Position numbers and translations under genes: made by a program | Source: Nemertoderma westbladi | Lineage: Eukaryota > Xenacoelomorpha > Nemertodermatida > Nemertodermatidae | NCBI GenBank assembly: GCA_032718475.1 | Contig: JAUCBJ010002986.1 | Coordinates: forward strand, 1 to 64,000 | DNA length: 64,000 nucleotides | Direction: 5' to 3' | Shown: positions 10,603 to 21,305 of the stretch, in pieces | How the letters are laid out: each line of letters starts with the position of its first letter | Numbering within the stretch: the stretch's first letter is position 1 | The notes under the pieces: generated by a model | Seen by the model: only the letters and a program-made list of their open reading frames with translations | The model's database searches: none | Told to the model about the DNA's origin: nothing

Positions 10603-13197
10603 GTTATATTTGAATTCCACGTAAATGTATGGTATGTTTATTTACTACATTTATTTTCTCAATACATTTTATTGATAAGATACAAACATCTAAAAATTAT
10701 ATTAAGTAGAGAATTTTGATTCAGATAAAGTTTAATCTTACTTAATCAGTCTTAATTTTATATTATAACTCGAAGTATCCGTTGTAGTATGTCTTACCTA
10801 TATCCTAATTATAAATATATTACTTGTGCAATATGTAAAAATAATTACGCCGTGTATATTTGTTGTCAGTCGTGAATTTGAGAAAATTCACTGGTGGTGG
10901 GTGTAAGCGCGTATTATTTACGTTATACTGTTTCGGGATAACATTATTGATGGCAGTTTAATCTAATTAGTATATTTACGTAAGTTATCAAAATAGTTAA
11001 TGTTATTAACCAAGTTTACAGTCTAACTTACTTTGTGGCTCGCCCCATAGGCAGGATCGTTATCTGCTTGCATTATTATACTGTATGTAGCCCATTGTAT
11101 TATTGCAAATAGAACATATCATGTTCATTTACTAGACGTAAGATGGCGTATTGCTAGCTGATATATATAGGCATGACACAGCAGTGTTAGAACTATTATT
11201 ACTACTATTATTATCATTGTTATCTGATATCTGACTTCCGGTGGCAGTGTGACATTCAGTATTTTGATGGTACCGGTAGCGGTAATATGAATCCGTCAAT
11301 GTATATGGAGTAGCCGGGCCTATTTCGGGCTGTTGGCCGGTTCAGTCTGGGATGTGATAGGGCTAGTTTGCGCTAGGGTTTCACGGGATTATTTATATTG
11401 TGGGGGGCTTATTTTATATGGTACGGTATCAAAATTAAAAATACTATAATGTTCAATGTATTGTGGTAATTATTGTGATACGTAACAAAGCCCCACAGTT
11501 TTATTTAGTGCTATTGCAAATGATATTGCTAATGTTATTGCTATTGCTATAAATTACTATAAATTGCTGTACATCGTTTTATATTCGAGTAATAATTTCG
11601 TAATTGCATTTCAGTATTTGATTGACATGACATATTAAACGTAAAATAAATAAGAAAGTTTTGTATGAAACTTGAGCATTTCAAAAGCATCTAACTCTCA
11701 ATTAAAAGAGGGGAAAAACAAGGGGTTTTTATTCGATGTCCATGTGACGCCTTAACGCGCTCACAATTGTCAGTTGTTTCATTTTACTTATATTCTAAGC
11801 AGCACAAGCAAGGATATGGATGAAAACATCCACAACAATTCACTATAATATATTAGTAGCAATAGCAAAACATATATTGGCAACAATATGATAGTCAAAC
11901 TCAGCTGATCTACAGATATCGTTATTGAAAGTAACTATACTGTAGTAACAAATCTCGCTTTATCACTTATTTTATGGCACCGCTACCAGTTTACATGGTC
12001 GGGTCACGTCACCATGTTACTTACTTATTAAATTTATCTTCATATCATCTGAAAGACAGCTGATTTTAACTGATATTATTTTCTTTCCATTTTGAATTTC
12101 AGGAAAGAAGTTGATCAAAATTCAAACATAAATATAACAGTGCAATCAAAATAAACGCAGTGAATTGTTTTAGCTACTTTCAGCCAACCCCATACTGATG
12201 GTTAATAAAACTTAATAAAATAGTCTATCATTATTGTTGGGAATTTTCGAATGCTTATAATTACACATGTAAACTGTACACATGTGATGCAGTCTATCAA
12301 AAGATGACAATTGGTATGGCAACATATATTTCATATTTTGATAGTTGATAGACGAATGACTAATATTCCCAAACTGGACTCTAATTCTCAAATCGATTCA
12401 GTATAATAGAACCATGCAAACAACGTGTTGGATGAACAAACTGTAGATAGGCAGCACTGAATCCTTTTCATTACCAGAACAACCATATGAACTATTGTAT
12501 ATGAACCTTCAATCTTTGAGTCCCGACAGAGACACTTCCATACCATAAGAAACATTACATATATTATAATGACAAAGAAGTATTCCAAAAACATGTACAT
12601 ATTCTGTTCACGGTGCATGGTGAGTTTACTGTTTGAGAGTGGGATGTTCTGATTGCGGTTTGATCAGTCCATATAGCAATACAGTAAGTAAGTAGTGTGG
12701 TGTTGCGATGAGGGTGTGGTGGGAATCTGTCATTGGATGTAATACTGGAAGAAAAATGATGTGGATTTGTTCTTACAGAACTGGCATTGCAACAACTGTC
12801 AGTTATATGGGTACGATAATAATGTCATCACAATCATTCCAATAGACAAACTATTGCTGTTCGGGTCCATGCAGGTTACAGAGAATAACTGATCGTTTAT
12901 GATGAACGTTAATGACGTAAATAAATAAAATAATTATTGGTTATAAAAATATTTGTAGATTTTCCACACTTTTTCCACAGAAATACAATAGAAGCCAGAC
13001 GCGACAAGACATACAAGAGTAAATGTACAGCCCAAGCACAATTGACTTAATTCAGGTACACATTTATGCGAAAAAGTTTACAAACGGATACATTTGATGT
13101 GAGAATAGAATAATGTTTGTGTATTTTTGTTTAGTGGCAGATGTGAAATGCGGAAACAAAAATGCAGAAACAAATAACATATATTTATGTAATATCA
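10603..13197. other. Noncoding AT-rich stretch
   Basis: No gene is supported here. The stretch holds short ATT/ACT-rich microsatellite-like runs (around 11190-11220 and 11510-11560). At 11035-11048 TGTGGCTCGCCCC is the reverse complement of the GGGGCGAGCCACA end found on several MITE-like repeats elsewhere in the window, so a remnant of that family probably ends there. Confidence 0.45.
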
Positions 13198-14319
13198 TTA
13201 ATTCCTTTGAATGGCTTTGATTCGATAAGGATTCGGAATTAAAGTAGCTCCATCTGGGTTTACATCTTGCAGATCAGGAAGTGGCCCATCCACAACCCAT
13301 GTGAACATGTGTATAAGATAGCTAGCAAATAATTGAATCTCCATTAATGCTAACTTCTCACCTACGCAGCTTCTTAAGCCAATCCCAAACACTTGGAAAT
13401 GTTCTGGTTTTACAACAGAATTTCCATCGGGGGATAGAAAGTGCTCAGGATAAAATTCGAAGGGATTCTGCCAAACAGAACGATCTCGTAACAACGACCA
13501 AATATTAGAAAATATAAGGTCGCTTGGAAAAATTGTATACGTTTCCAATTCTAGCGGATATTTCACCTTATGAGGAATAGTTGTTGGAGAAATTGATGCG
13601 AATCTAAGTAATTCCAGTATACAAGCTTGGAAGTAGGGACTCTGTTTGATGTCATCGAGTGTGGGCTTGTTCTTTCTGCCAACCGTTGAATCTAATATAT
13701 CCTGACATTTATTCTGTATTTCAGGGTAAGATGCCATGATGAGAATAAACCAGTATAATGCTGAACCAGAACTTTGAGAACCTGCTATGAATATATCTCT
13801 TGTTGAAGCTTTCAAATTTGCATTGTCATACATTTCCATTCTTTTGTCTCCTTTGCTTTGAAGACTTTTAAATTCCATTAAATGTTCATCAATAAAGTCT
13901 CTGGGAGGTCTTGTATAATCAATACTAACTTTATGATTGTCAATAAACTTTTCGATCGATGATTGTGGTTTCAATCTGTAACGACTAATCTTCCCAAATT
14001 TCATAAACATGTTTTGGAAAATAGTAGGAACAAAGAAAACTACAGCGAATAATTTACAAATTTTGTAAGATTCTTCAATAAGATCTATAAGATCCGGATC
14101 ATCATATTCCATTCGACCGTTAAACAGAATATAATTTGTAATATTTGTGGTAGCTTTGCGAAACACATTAAAGGGATCGAATTCCTTACCTTTTTGACAG
14201 CCGCTCTTAACCCTATTACCACTGGGGTGTTTAGACCATAGACCGTTTAGACCACTGGTGGGGTGTCGATTCGCCCCCCCCCCCCCCCCCCCCCCAGCTG
14301 TATTTTTGTAATCATCCAA
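13198..14319 (-). CDS. Cytochrome P450, CYP2-like, N-terminally truncated
   Basis: The frame encodes about the last 330 residues of a microsomal P450, a haem monooxygenase. It shows the I-helix segment FIAGSQSSGS near residue 177 (a variant of AGxxT), the K-helix ExxR as ELLR at 236-239, a PERF-region variant YPEHF at 290-294, and the haem-binding loop FGIGLRSCVG with the axial Cys at 318. The segment KGKEFDPFNVFRKATTN from residue 43 resembles CYP2-clan proteins. Residues 1-42 are not P450-like and include a poly-Gly tract made by a homopolymer run at 14278-14297, so the Met at 14319 is probably not a true start. About 150 N-terminal residues, including the membrane anchor, are missing. The long intronless C-terminal block suggests either one large final exon or a retrocopy. 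The missing exons were not found on the minus strand as far as 14.87 kb. Confidence 0.85.
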   Translation of the reverse strand: MDDYKNTAGGGGGGGANRHPTSGLNGLWSKHPSGNRVKSGCQKGKEFDPFNVFRKATTNITNYILFNGRMEYDDPDLIDLIEESYKICKLFAVVFFVPTIFQNMFMKFGKISRYRLKPQSSIEKFIDNHKVSIDYTRPPRDFIDEHLMEFKSLQSKGDKRMEMYDNANLKASTRDIFIAGSQSSGSALYWFILIMASYPEIQNKCQDILDSTVGRKNKPTLDDIKQSPYFQACILELLRFASISPTTIPHKVKYPLELETYTIFPSDLIFSNIWSLLRDRSVWQNPFEFYPEHFLSPDGNSVVKPEHFQVFGIGLRSCVGEKLALMEIQLFASYLIHMFTWVVDGPLPDLQDVNPDGATLIPNPYRIKAIQRN

Positions 14320-14867
14320 TAAGATCCTACGAAATTTGGGCTGTAGGTGAAAAAATTATCGAAAAACAAAAACATTTTCAAATCCAAAAAAATGAAAATT
14401 TCATAAGGTGGGTATAATAATTTTCATGAAAAATAGAAGTAGTCCCAGGACAAAATATACATTTTTTTGATATTCTAAAAATTGATAGTGTGGCATTGTT
14501 GGCTAGCATCAGTAGGTTTCACTACGCTGAATCGAATGTGATTATATTCCATTTCCGAAAATTGAACTGGATGCTATTTTTCGTGCACCTAAGAAGTGGG
14601 CGTGTCACTTCAAATTTTGAGTACTACGATATTCGGAAAATACCCCCATCTTTTGATTTCAATGCGTTTTTATAGGTTTTCTGGACCGCTAAATCGATTG
14701 AAAATATTATTGAAGTCTGAAGACTCAATGGATCGTCCTTTTTGGAGCACCAAAATTAGGGTGTGGCGCTTCAAATATTGAAATCTACGAGATTCGGAAA
14801 ATAAACCAAAGTTGAGATTTCAACGCACATTTATAGAATTTATGTATAGAAGTAAAATATCTCCTTT
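14320..14867. repeat. Degenerate ~170-bp direct repeat
   Basis: Two diverged copies of a unit containing GATATTCGGAAAATA or GAGATTCGGAAAATA, followed by a TTTCAACGC-like stretch and TTTATAG, lie near 14600-14675 and 14765-14838. The flanks are AT-rich. No gene is supported; short frames here are composition artefacts. Confidence 0.4.
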
Positions 14868-15648
14868 GCACAAGTGAAGGCTGCTGCAAAGAGCATTAAG
14901 ACCAATCGTGCCAGTGGAGTAGATGGTGTTCCCCCTGAGGTCTTTAAAATACCTGAGTGGTTAAAGCTCATCTATCCCATCATAGTAGACATACACCGAA
15001 CAACAAGAGTCCCACAAGAAATGAAAACAAATAAGTTGGTGCCAGTTACCAAGAAGGGCAACCTAACACTCTATGGTTCTTTTCGGGGAATCTCATTGAT
15101 CTCGATTGCTGCAAAGCTATACAATAGAATTCTATTAAATCGCATCAGGGATCTCATTGAGAGACTGCTCCGTGGAATTCAGAATGGGTTCCATAAAGGT
15201 CGTGGGACCATGGAGCCCATTCTGGCACTTAGAAGGATAATTGAAGAGTTATCAAAAAAGAAAGACAGGCATCTGGCTGTTAGACTTCTTCAAGGCCTTT
15301 GATTCAGTCTCTCGCTCACGTATGTTCAGCATACTTTCATTATATGGGATTCCTGATGAAATTATTGCAACAATCAGATCAGTATACAATGGTTCGACAA
15401 CATTTGTGTCTACTGTTGACGTGTACGTGTTATTTGAAGTGTTATGGGGCGTCCTCCAGGGAGACACACTTGCACCATTCTTGTTCATAATTGTGTAACT
15501 ATGTTCTACGCATGTCCTTAGATCATCATAATGATGATGGGGTGATGATAACTCCACCTACTGGCTCCAGAAGTCGAGGAAATCCTGCCAAGTACCTAAC
15601 TGATCTAGACTTTGCTGATGACTTAGGAGTACTCTCAGAATTACTCAA
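14868..15648 (+). mobile_element. LINE-A reverse transcriptase fragment, frameshifted
   Basis: This is the 5' half of the reverse transcriptase of the LINE family called LINE-A here (same family as 17402-18910 on -). The first frame reads through the conserved RASGVDGVPPEVFK start of the RT fingers to ELSKKKDRHLAV. An 8-base deletion near 15287, relative to the minus-strand copy, then removes IFVD and shifts the frame. A second deletion near 15497 breaks the frame again before the region matching LDFADD (15588-15620). Homology stops at about 15648 with no 3' end, so the copy has lost its 3' part. It is dead. The family resembles RTE-like non-LTR elements with an APE-type endonuclease. Confidence 0.85.
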
Positions 15649-15789
15649 TTCGACCTCTTCCAAATGATATCCATTATCCTGTGGCGTGGTGAATCCTCCG
15701 AGTGGCAGCGCAGATATGTAATGTATTGTATTATTGTATTACTACACATTTATAGCAGTAATAGAATGGTTTTGTACAGAAATTGAAAA

Positions 15790-15900
15790 AATGAGGAAGC
15801 ACGTCGCCGGGGATTGAACCAGCGCTATACGTACTCAGATCTCACAGTACCGCTAACCAGTTCAGTCACTTTTCCCAGTCCCTGACCCTTTCTCCCCATA
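15790..15900 (-). repeat. tRNA-derived SINE head
   Basis: Read on the minus strand, this has a pol III A-box-like GGTTAGCGGTACTG and, about 40 bases on, a B-box GGTTCAATCCC in tRNA-like spacing. An A/T-rich tail with (ATACA)-like runs follows. The stems do not form a clean tRNA, so I call it a SINE head rather than a tRNA gene. Confidence 0.6.
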
Positions 15901-16795
15901 TAATCCACTTATATTGAATAGGCAGTCTTATGTTGCATATCCTATTTCTAACATCGGACTCAAGTATGTTAGAGTAAAGCAGGAGGGAAGTACGAATAAA
16001 TAAATATTCAGCTCGAGTATTGCTGCCAGGTGATATTAATTAAATAAATTGGAGTTGCATCCATTTCTAGGTGAATACGAAGGATAGTATATACGATAGG
16101 ATAGTATAGTAAGGCTCTATACTGGTAGGGCCAACCACCTCAACCGGGATGTACCGCGCCCAGTCGCCTGATGATCAATCCACCAGACTTACAGCTCAGT
16201 GCATGGTAGGCGGAGATTTGGTTCCCAAATCTCTCACACCCAGCTGGAAAATCCAGTGGTATTAAACTAGAGCGAACGAAGTGTATGTCCATCCCGGAAT
16301 TCAACATGACTCAGGTCAAAGTGGCTGGGCTGTAAATCCACCACCAATCTTATAATTCACAGCCCGTTCCACAGTTGTTTTGTTACTGGAATTGTTACAA
16401 GTAGTTAAGTGGTCAATAGACGCATAACACTGAGCAACAGATACGAAAAAGTTTACTAAAGAAAAGTTTCATCTGACTGTATAATAAATGATATGGCATA
16501 ATACCGTAATAATAATATCGTACAATAGCATCGAATAAAGTTAAAGGAAATCAAATATAGCAGGATAACAAATAATGTTTAATAAAGTTAACCAGCATTT
16601 GCTCCCGCAGGAGCATAAAGCCGTTAATACCAAAACAATAAGTTGCTTGTAATGTACAATAAATAAATAGAAAGTTTTATGTAGATACTAATCGTAAGCC
16701 ATGTCGTTTGAGTATACTTATAGACCAGCCACTAACAAATAACTAACAATATAATAAATATAATAAAAATATCTATAATAATATGTAAACTGACC

Positions 16796-16920
16796 AGTAA
16801 GAGGATGTTTATATTTAAGTTATCGGGTAAGTAAGAGGATGTTTATATTTAAGTTATTGGGTAAGTAAGAGGATGTTTATATTTAAGTTATCGGGTAAGA
16901 GAATGTTTACATTTAACTAA
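16796..16920. repeat. 34-bp tandem repeat, about 3.5 copies
   Basis: Near-identical tandem units containing AAGAGGATGTTTATATTTAA. The last copy is degraded (AGAATGTTTACATTTAA). Confidence 0.9.
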
Positions 16921-17401
16921 AGGGTAAAATTATGTTTATAATTTAATTTTATTTTTATTTAATTTAATTATAAAAGGTCAGGTTTTCTAATTTAATATAT
17001 TATTTTCATTATATTGCTGCTGTTCCGTAGATTTATTTTCCTTTGTATTTTTTATATTTTTCATCAATTTAATTTCCGTTTTTTTCTATCAGGTGTTGAA
17101 TAAATTGTATGGGTGCTGACTGAATGTCTGTTTGTCTGCATTCCAATAAGATCTGGGCATGTCACTTAAATGCATAGATCCTACATACCCAATAACGTAT
17201 AAATTGCTACAGGGCTGCACCTGCAAGTACTTGTAGTGCAGGGCTATCTACATCCAAGATTTTACCATACAGTTATATTTGTTTATCATTGTGATTACAG
17301 TAATGTATGAAGAGGATGACAATGGAAACCTAAGTGGAATATCTGGTTATAGTCCGTTGTATTGCTGTTATGGGATGCGCCTCTGGTTCGCGAGGTGGCT
17401 C

Positions 17402-18910
17402 TACTACTACTACTAGGATCGGAGTGCTGCATTGCAGCTGCATTTTTAAGAATGCTGAGCCGGCTTGACGACAAAATTGCGCCGCCACAACTCCCTATCA
17501 CCCACGACATTTGCTAGATCATCCGCATCTTCAAGGCCTGTCTCCTTTAAGATGCGTCTCAAGAAAGTCATGGGCTGTCCACCATGCTTATTCACTCCAT
17601 GAGGCTGCCAAAGTACAAGATTATGCACTGGCTGGTCCTCACGGCGAAAGCAATGTCCTGCAAAACGGAGGCGATTTTGTTCTAGTGTCAAGCTTGGGGG
17701 AACCAATGAGACACCTCCAATGTTATATAGTGTCTGGTTGGAGATGTGTGCATTGTACTTGACACAATGAACCCGGCGTAGCATTCTTGTGAATGTGCCA
17801 TCCAGAGATTTGGCGTCCTCAGCAGTTAGAGCACAGCATGGACTCCCGTAGAGGAGTACTGGAACTACTGCTGCTCTAAATAATCGGACCTTAAGTTTCC
17901 GATTAATTCTCTGTGACTTCCAAATCCTGGAAAGCCTATTCAAGGCTGCCCATGCCTTTCCCTTACGTATTCGAAGGTCCTCATCTGACTTCCGGATCCA
18001 TGATCCCAGGTAACAGAAGTCGTCCACATGCTCAAGCATGCCATCCTTTGAGCTTATGCTCATCCGATCAGATATTTGCTGAGGACTTTCAAAGTTAACT
18101 GTCAAAATTTTGGTCTTTCTGGAGTTAATAAAAAGACCAACACTAGAAGCAGCATGTTCTAATGAGCTGAGGAGCCGTTGGGCTCCCTCTAATGATTCTG
18201 AGAGTACTCCTAAGTCATCAGCAAAGTCTAGATCAGTTAGGTACTTGGCAGGATTTCCTCGACTTCTGGAGCCAGTAGGTGGAGTTATCATCACCCCATC
18301 ATCATTATGATGATCTAAGGACATGCGTAGAACATAGTCAACCACAATAATGAACAAGAATGGTGCAAGTGTGTCTCCTTGGAGGACGCCCCATAACACT
18401 TCAAATGGTTCTGTGTCACCGTCAACAGTAGACACAAATGTTGTCGAACCATCGTATACTGATCTGATTGCTGCAATAATTTCATCAGGAATCCCATATA
18501 ATGAAAGTATGCTGAGCATACGTGAGCGAGAGACTGAATCAAAGGCCTTGAAGAAGTCAACAAAGATAACAGCCAGATGCCTGTCTTTCTTTTTTGATAA
18601 TTCTTCAATTATCCTTCTAAGTGCCAAAATGGGCTCCATGGTCCCACGACCTTTACGGAACCCATTCTGATTTCCACGGAGCAGTCTCTCAATGGGATCC
18701 CTGATGCGATTTAATAGAATCCTATTGTATAGCTTTGCAGCAATCGAGATCAATGAGATTCCCCGAAAAGAACCATAGAGTGTTAGGTTGCCCTTCTTGG
18801 GAACTGGCACCAACTTATTTGATTTCATTTCTTGTGGGACTCTTGTTGTTCGGTACATGTCTACTATGATGGGATAGATGAGCTTTAAACACTCAGGTTT
18901 TTAAAGGTCT
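17402..18910 (-). mobile_element. LINE-A copy, RT through 3' end, long open frame
   Basis: This is a 5'-truncated LINE-A copy. An uninterrupted 470-codon frame (17446-18858) covers most of the reverse transcriptase, with the palm segment IFVDFFKAFDS and the catalytic LDFADDLG, followed by the C-terminal region ending in a conserved RFAGHCFRRED stretch. The frame remains open a little upstream of the first Met, so the true protein was longer. The 3' end is a short UTR followed by a (TAG)n tail, seen on + as CTACTACTACTAGG at 17402-17415. Homology with the + copy at 14.9 kb ends near 18910. The family looks RTE-like (APE endonuclease plus RT); clade assignment is inference. Confidence 0.9.
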
Positions 18911-19092
18911 TCTGGGTGAGAAAAACTTTCTCTGTTACTGCAGAATTTGGAAAGGCAGCTACAATGAATCCCAAATTCTTACCACCTGATTATTCATTTT
19001 TGCTTGCAAGATTTAGTTAATCATTTCGGGTGGAACCCTGCATTCCAGACATGAAAGAAACCAACCAAATTTGTGTCATTTATGACAAATGT

Positions 19093-20197
19093 CATAAACT
19101 TTTGAAATGTCATGACTTTTGTGGACTTCAAGAAGGCATTCGACTCCATCCATAGAGGTAAAATGCTTGAAATCCTAAGAGCTTATGGAATACCGGAAGT
19201 AATTGTTGCTGGCATTGGATTGTTATATTGTGACACAGAAGCGCAGGTACTCTCACCAGATGGTGAAACTGAGTTTTTCTCAATCCTGGCTGGCGTACTG
19301 CAAGGTGACACATTAGCACCATTACTATTTGTAATTGTGCTGGATTACGCAATGAGGACGGCCACAAAGGGTGAAGATCTGGGATTCACACTTCAAGAAC
19401 GCAGAAGTAGTAGATATCCGGCAACTACAGTCACAGACACCGACTTTGCGGATGACATCGCCCTGCTCTCTAATACGCTAGCAGATGCACAGCTTCTACT
19501 AAATAAAGTGGAGAGGGCTGCTAAGGAGGTTGGATTGCATATAAATGCTACCAAGACCGAATTCATGACCTTTAATATTGATGGAAACTTGACAACCATT
19601 GATAATAATCAACTAAGGAAGGTCGATGACTTCCAGTACCTTGGATCATGGATAGAGAGTAGCAAAAAGGACATAGAAGTTAGGAAAGCAAAGGCTTGGG
19701 TAGCTCTATCAAAAATGGATACCATCTGGAAATCAGATCTCTCCAGGCACCTGAAGACTAAGTTCTTTCGAGCCACAGTGGAAAGTGTATTTTTATACAG
19801 GGGTGAGACCTGGACACTGACTAAATCACTTGAACAACGAATTGATGGTTGCTACACAAGACTACTAAGGGCAGCCCTAAACATCAGCTGGAGACAACAC
19901 ATGACAAACGCCGAGCTTTATGGTACAATACCACCTGTATCAACCACCCTCCGTGAACGCAGATTAAGATTCAGTGGGCACTGCTGGCGAAGTAAAGACG
20001 AGGTCATACCAGATCTACTTCTCTGGCAACCAACTCATGGAAAGCGTAGTCGTGGACGACCAGCCATAACATATATAGATCAACTTGAAAGGGATACTGA
20101 ACTTGGGAGAAACGAAATTGCGACAACTATGGAGAATCGGGAAGCCTGGAAGGATCTCATTTCCACTGTCCGAGTTCGCTCGACCTAGTAGTAGTAG
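19093..20197 (+). mobile_element. LINE-B copy, 5'-truncated, with 12-bp TSD
   Basis: A second LINE family, related to LINE-A but clearly distinct. The 358-codon frame (19112-20188) encodes the RT palm and C-terminus: MTFVDFKKAFDSIHRG, the catalytic DTDFADDIALL, and a C-terminal RLRFSGHCWRSKDE with a GKRSRGRPA segment. It ends in a (TAG)n tail. The 12-base TATGACAAATGT at 19081-19092 is repeated at 20198-20209, so this is a clean target-primed insertion. Its frame is open, so it is fairly young, but it lacks the endonuclease and N-terminal RT. Confidence 0.92.
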
Positions 20198-20299
20198 TAT
20201 GACAAATGTAACTGTTCTCCACGATTTATAGCAGCGCTATCAAAATCGATTCTGGTCGATTATTTATGTGCGTGAATTAAGAATTACAGTACATGTAAT

Positions 20300-21305
20300 T
20301 TGTCACAGATTTACTACTACTACTAGGTCGAGCGAACTCGGACAGTGGAAGGAGACCCTTCCAGGCGTCCCGAGTCTCCATAGTTGTCGCAATTTCGTTT
20401 CTCTCAAGTCCAGTATCCCTTTCAAATTGGTCTATATGTTATAGCCGGTCATCCACGGCTACGCTTTCCTTGTGTTGGTTGCCTGAAAAGTAGATCTGGT
20501 TTGACCTCGTCTTTACTTCGCCAGCAGTGCCTACTGAATCTTAATCTGTGTTCACGGAGTGTGGTTGATACAGGTGGTGGTATTGTACCATAGAGCTCGG
20601 CGTTTGTCATGTGTTGTCTCCAGGTGATATTTAGGGCTGCCCTTAGTAGTCCTGTGTAGCAACCATAAATTCGTTCTTCAAGAGATTTTGTTAGTTTCCA
20701 GGTCTCTCCCCCGTATAAAAGCACAATTTCCACTGTGGCGCGAAAGAACTTAGTCTTCAGGTCCCTACTACTACTACTACTACTACTAGGATCGGCATGC
20801 TGCATTGCAGCTGCATTTTTAAGAATGCTGTGCCGGCTTGTCAACAAAATTGCACCGCCACAACTCCCTATCACCCATGACATTTGCTAGATCATCCGCA
20901 TCTTTAAGGCCAGTGTCCTTTAAGATGCGTCTCAAGAAAGTCATGGGCTGTCCACCATGCTTATTCACTCCATGAGGCTGCCAAAGTACAAGATTATGCA
21001 CTGGCTGGTCCTCACGGCGAAAGCAATGTCCTGCAAAGTCTTCAGGTCCCTGGAGAGATCTGATTTCCAGATGGTATCCATTTTTGATAGAGCTACCCAT
21101 GCCTTTGCTTTCCTAACTTCTATGTCCTTTTTGCTACTCTCTATCCATGACCCAAGGTACTCGAAGTCGTCAACCTTCCTTAGTTGATTATTATCAATTG
21201 TTGTCAAACTTTCCATTAACTTTAAATGTCATGAATTCTGTCTATGGTAGCATTTATATGCAATCCAACCTCCTTAGCAGCCAGAAATTTTTTGTCAGAG
21301 ATTTA
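20300..21305 (-). mobile_element. LINE-B copy (-), split by a LINE-A insertion
   Basis: A minus-strand LINE-B 3' fragment runs from its (TAG)n tail at 20312 to a 5' truncation near 21282. The target duplication is TTGTCACAGATTTA at 20300-20313 against TTGTCAGAGATTTA at 21292-21305 (one mismatch). About ten bases of extra sequence separate the 5' truncation from the right duplication. The fragment is interrupted at 20767-21036 by a LINE-A tail. Several frameshifts make it non-functional. Confidence 0.88.
20767..21036 (-). mobile_element. LINE-A 3' fragment inserted in LINE-B, 15-bp TSD
   Basis: This short 5'-truncated LINE-A copy carries the last ~80 codons of the protein, the 3' UTR and the (TAG)n tail. 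AGTCTTCAGGTCCCT occurs on both sides (20752-20766 and 21037-21051) and is part of the LINE-B sequence (compare 19747-19765 on +). So LINE-A inserted into an existing LINE-B copy. Confidence 0.92.

Larger units (their letters stand above)
15649..17401. other. Noncoding, with SINE remnant and small tandem array
   Basis: No gene is supported. The stretch contains a tRNA-derived SINE (15790-15900) and a short tandem array (16796-16920), listed separately. The segment around 16120-16360 is more GC-rich and looks like the body of an unrecognised repeat. Confidence 0.4.
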
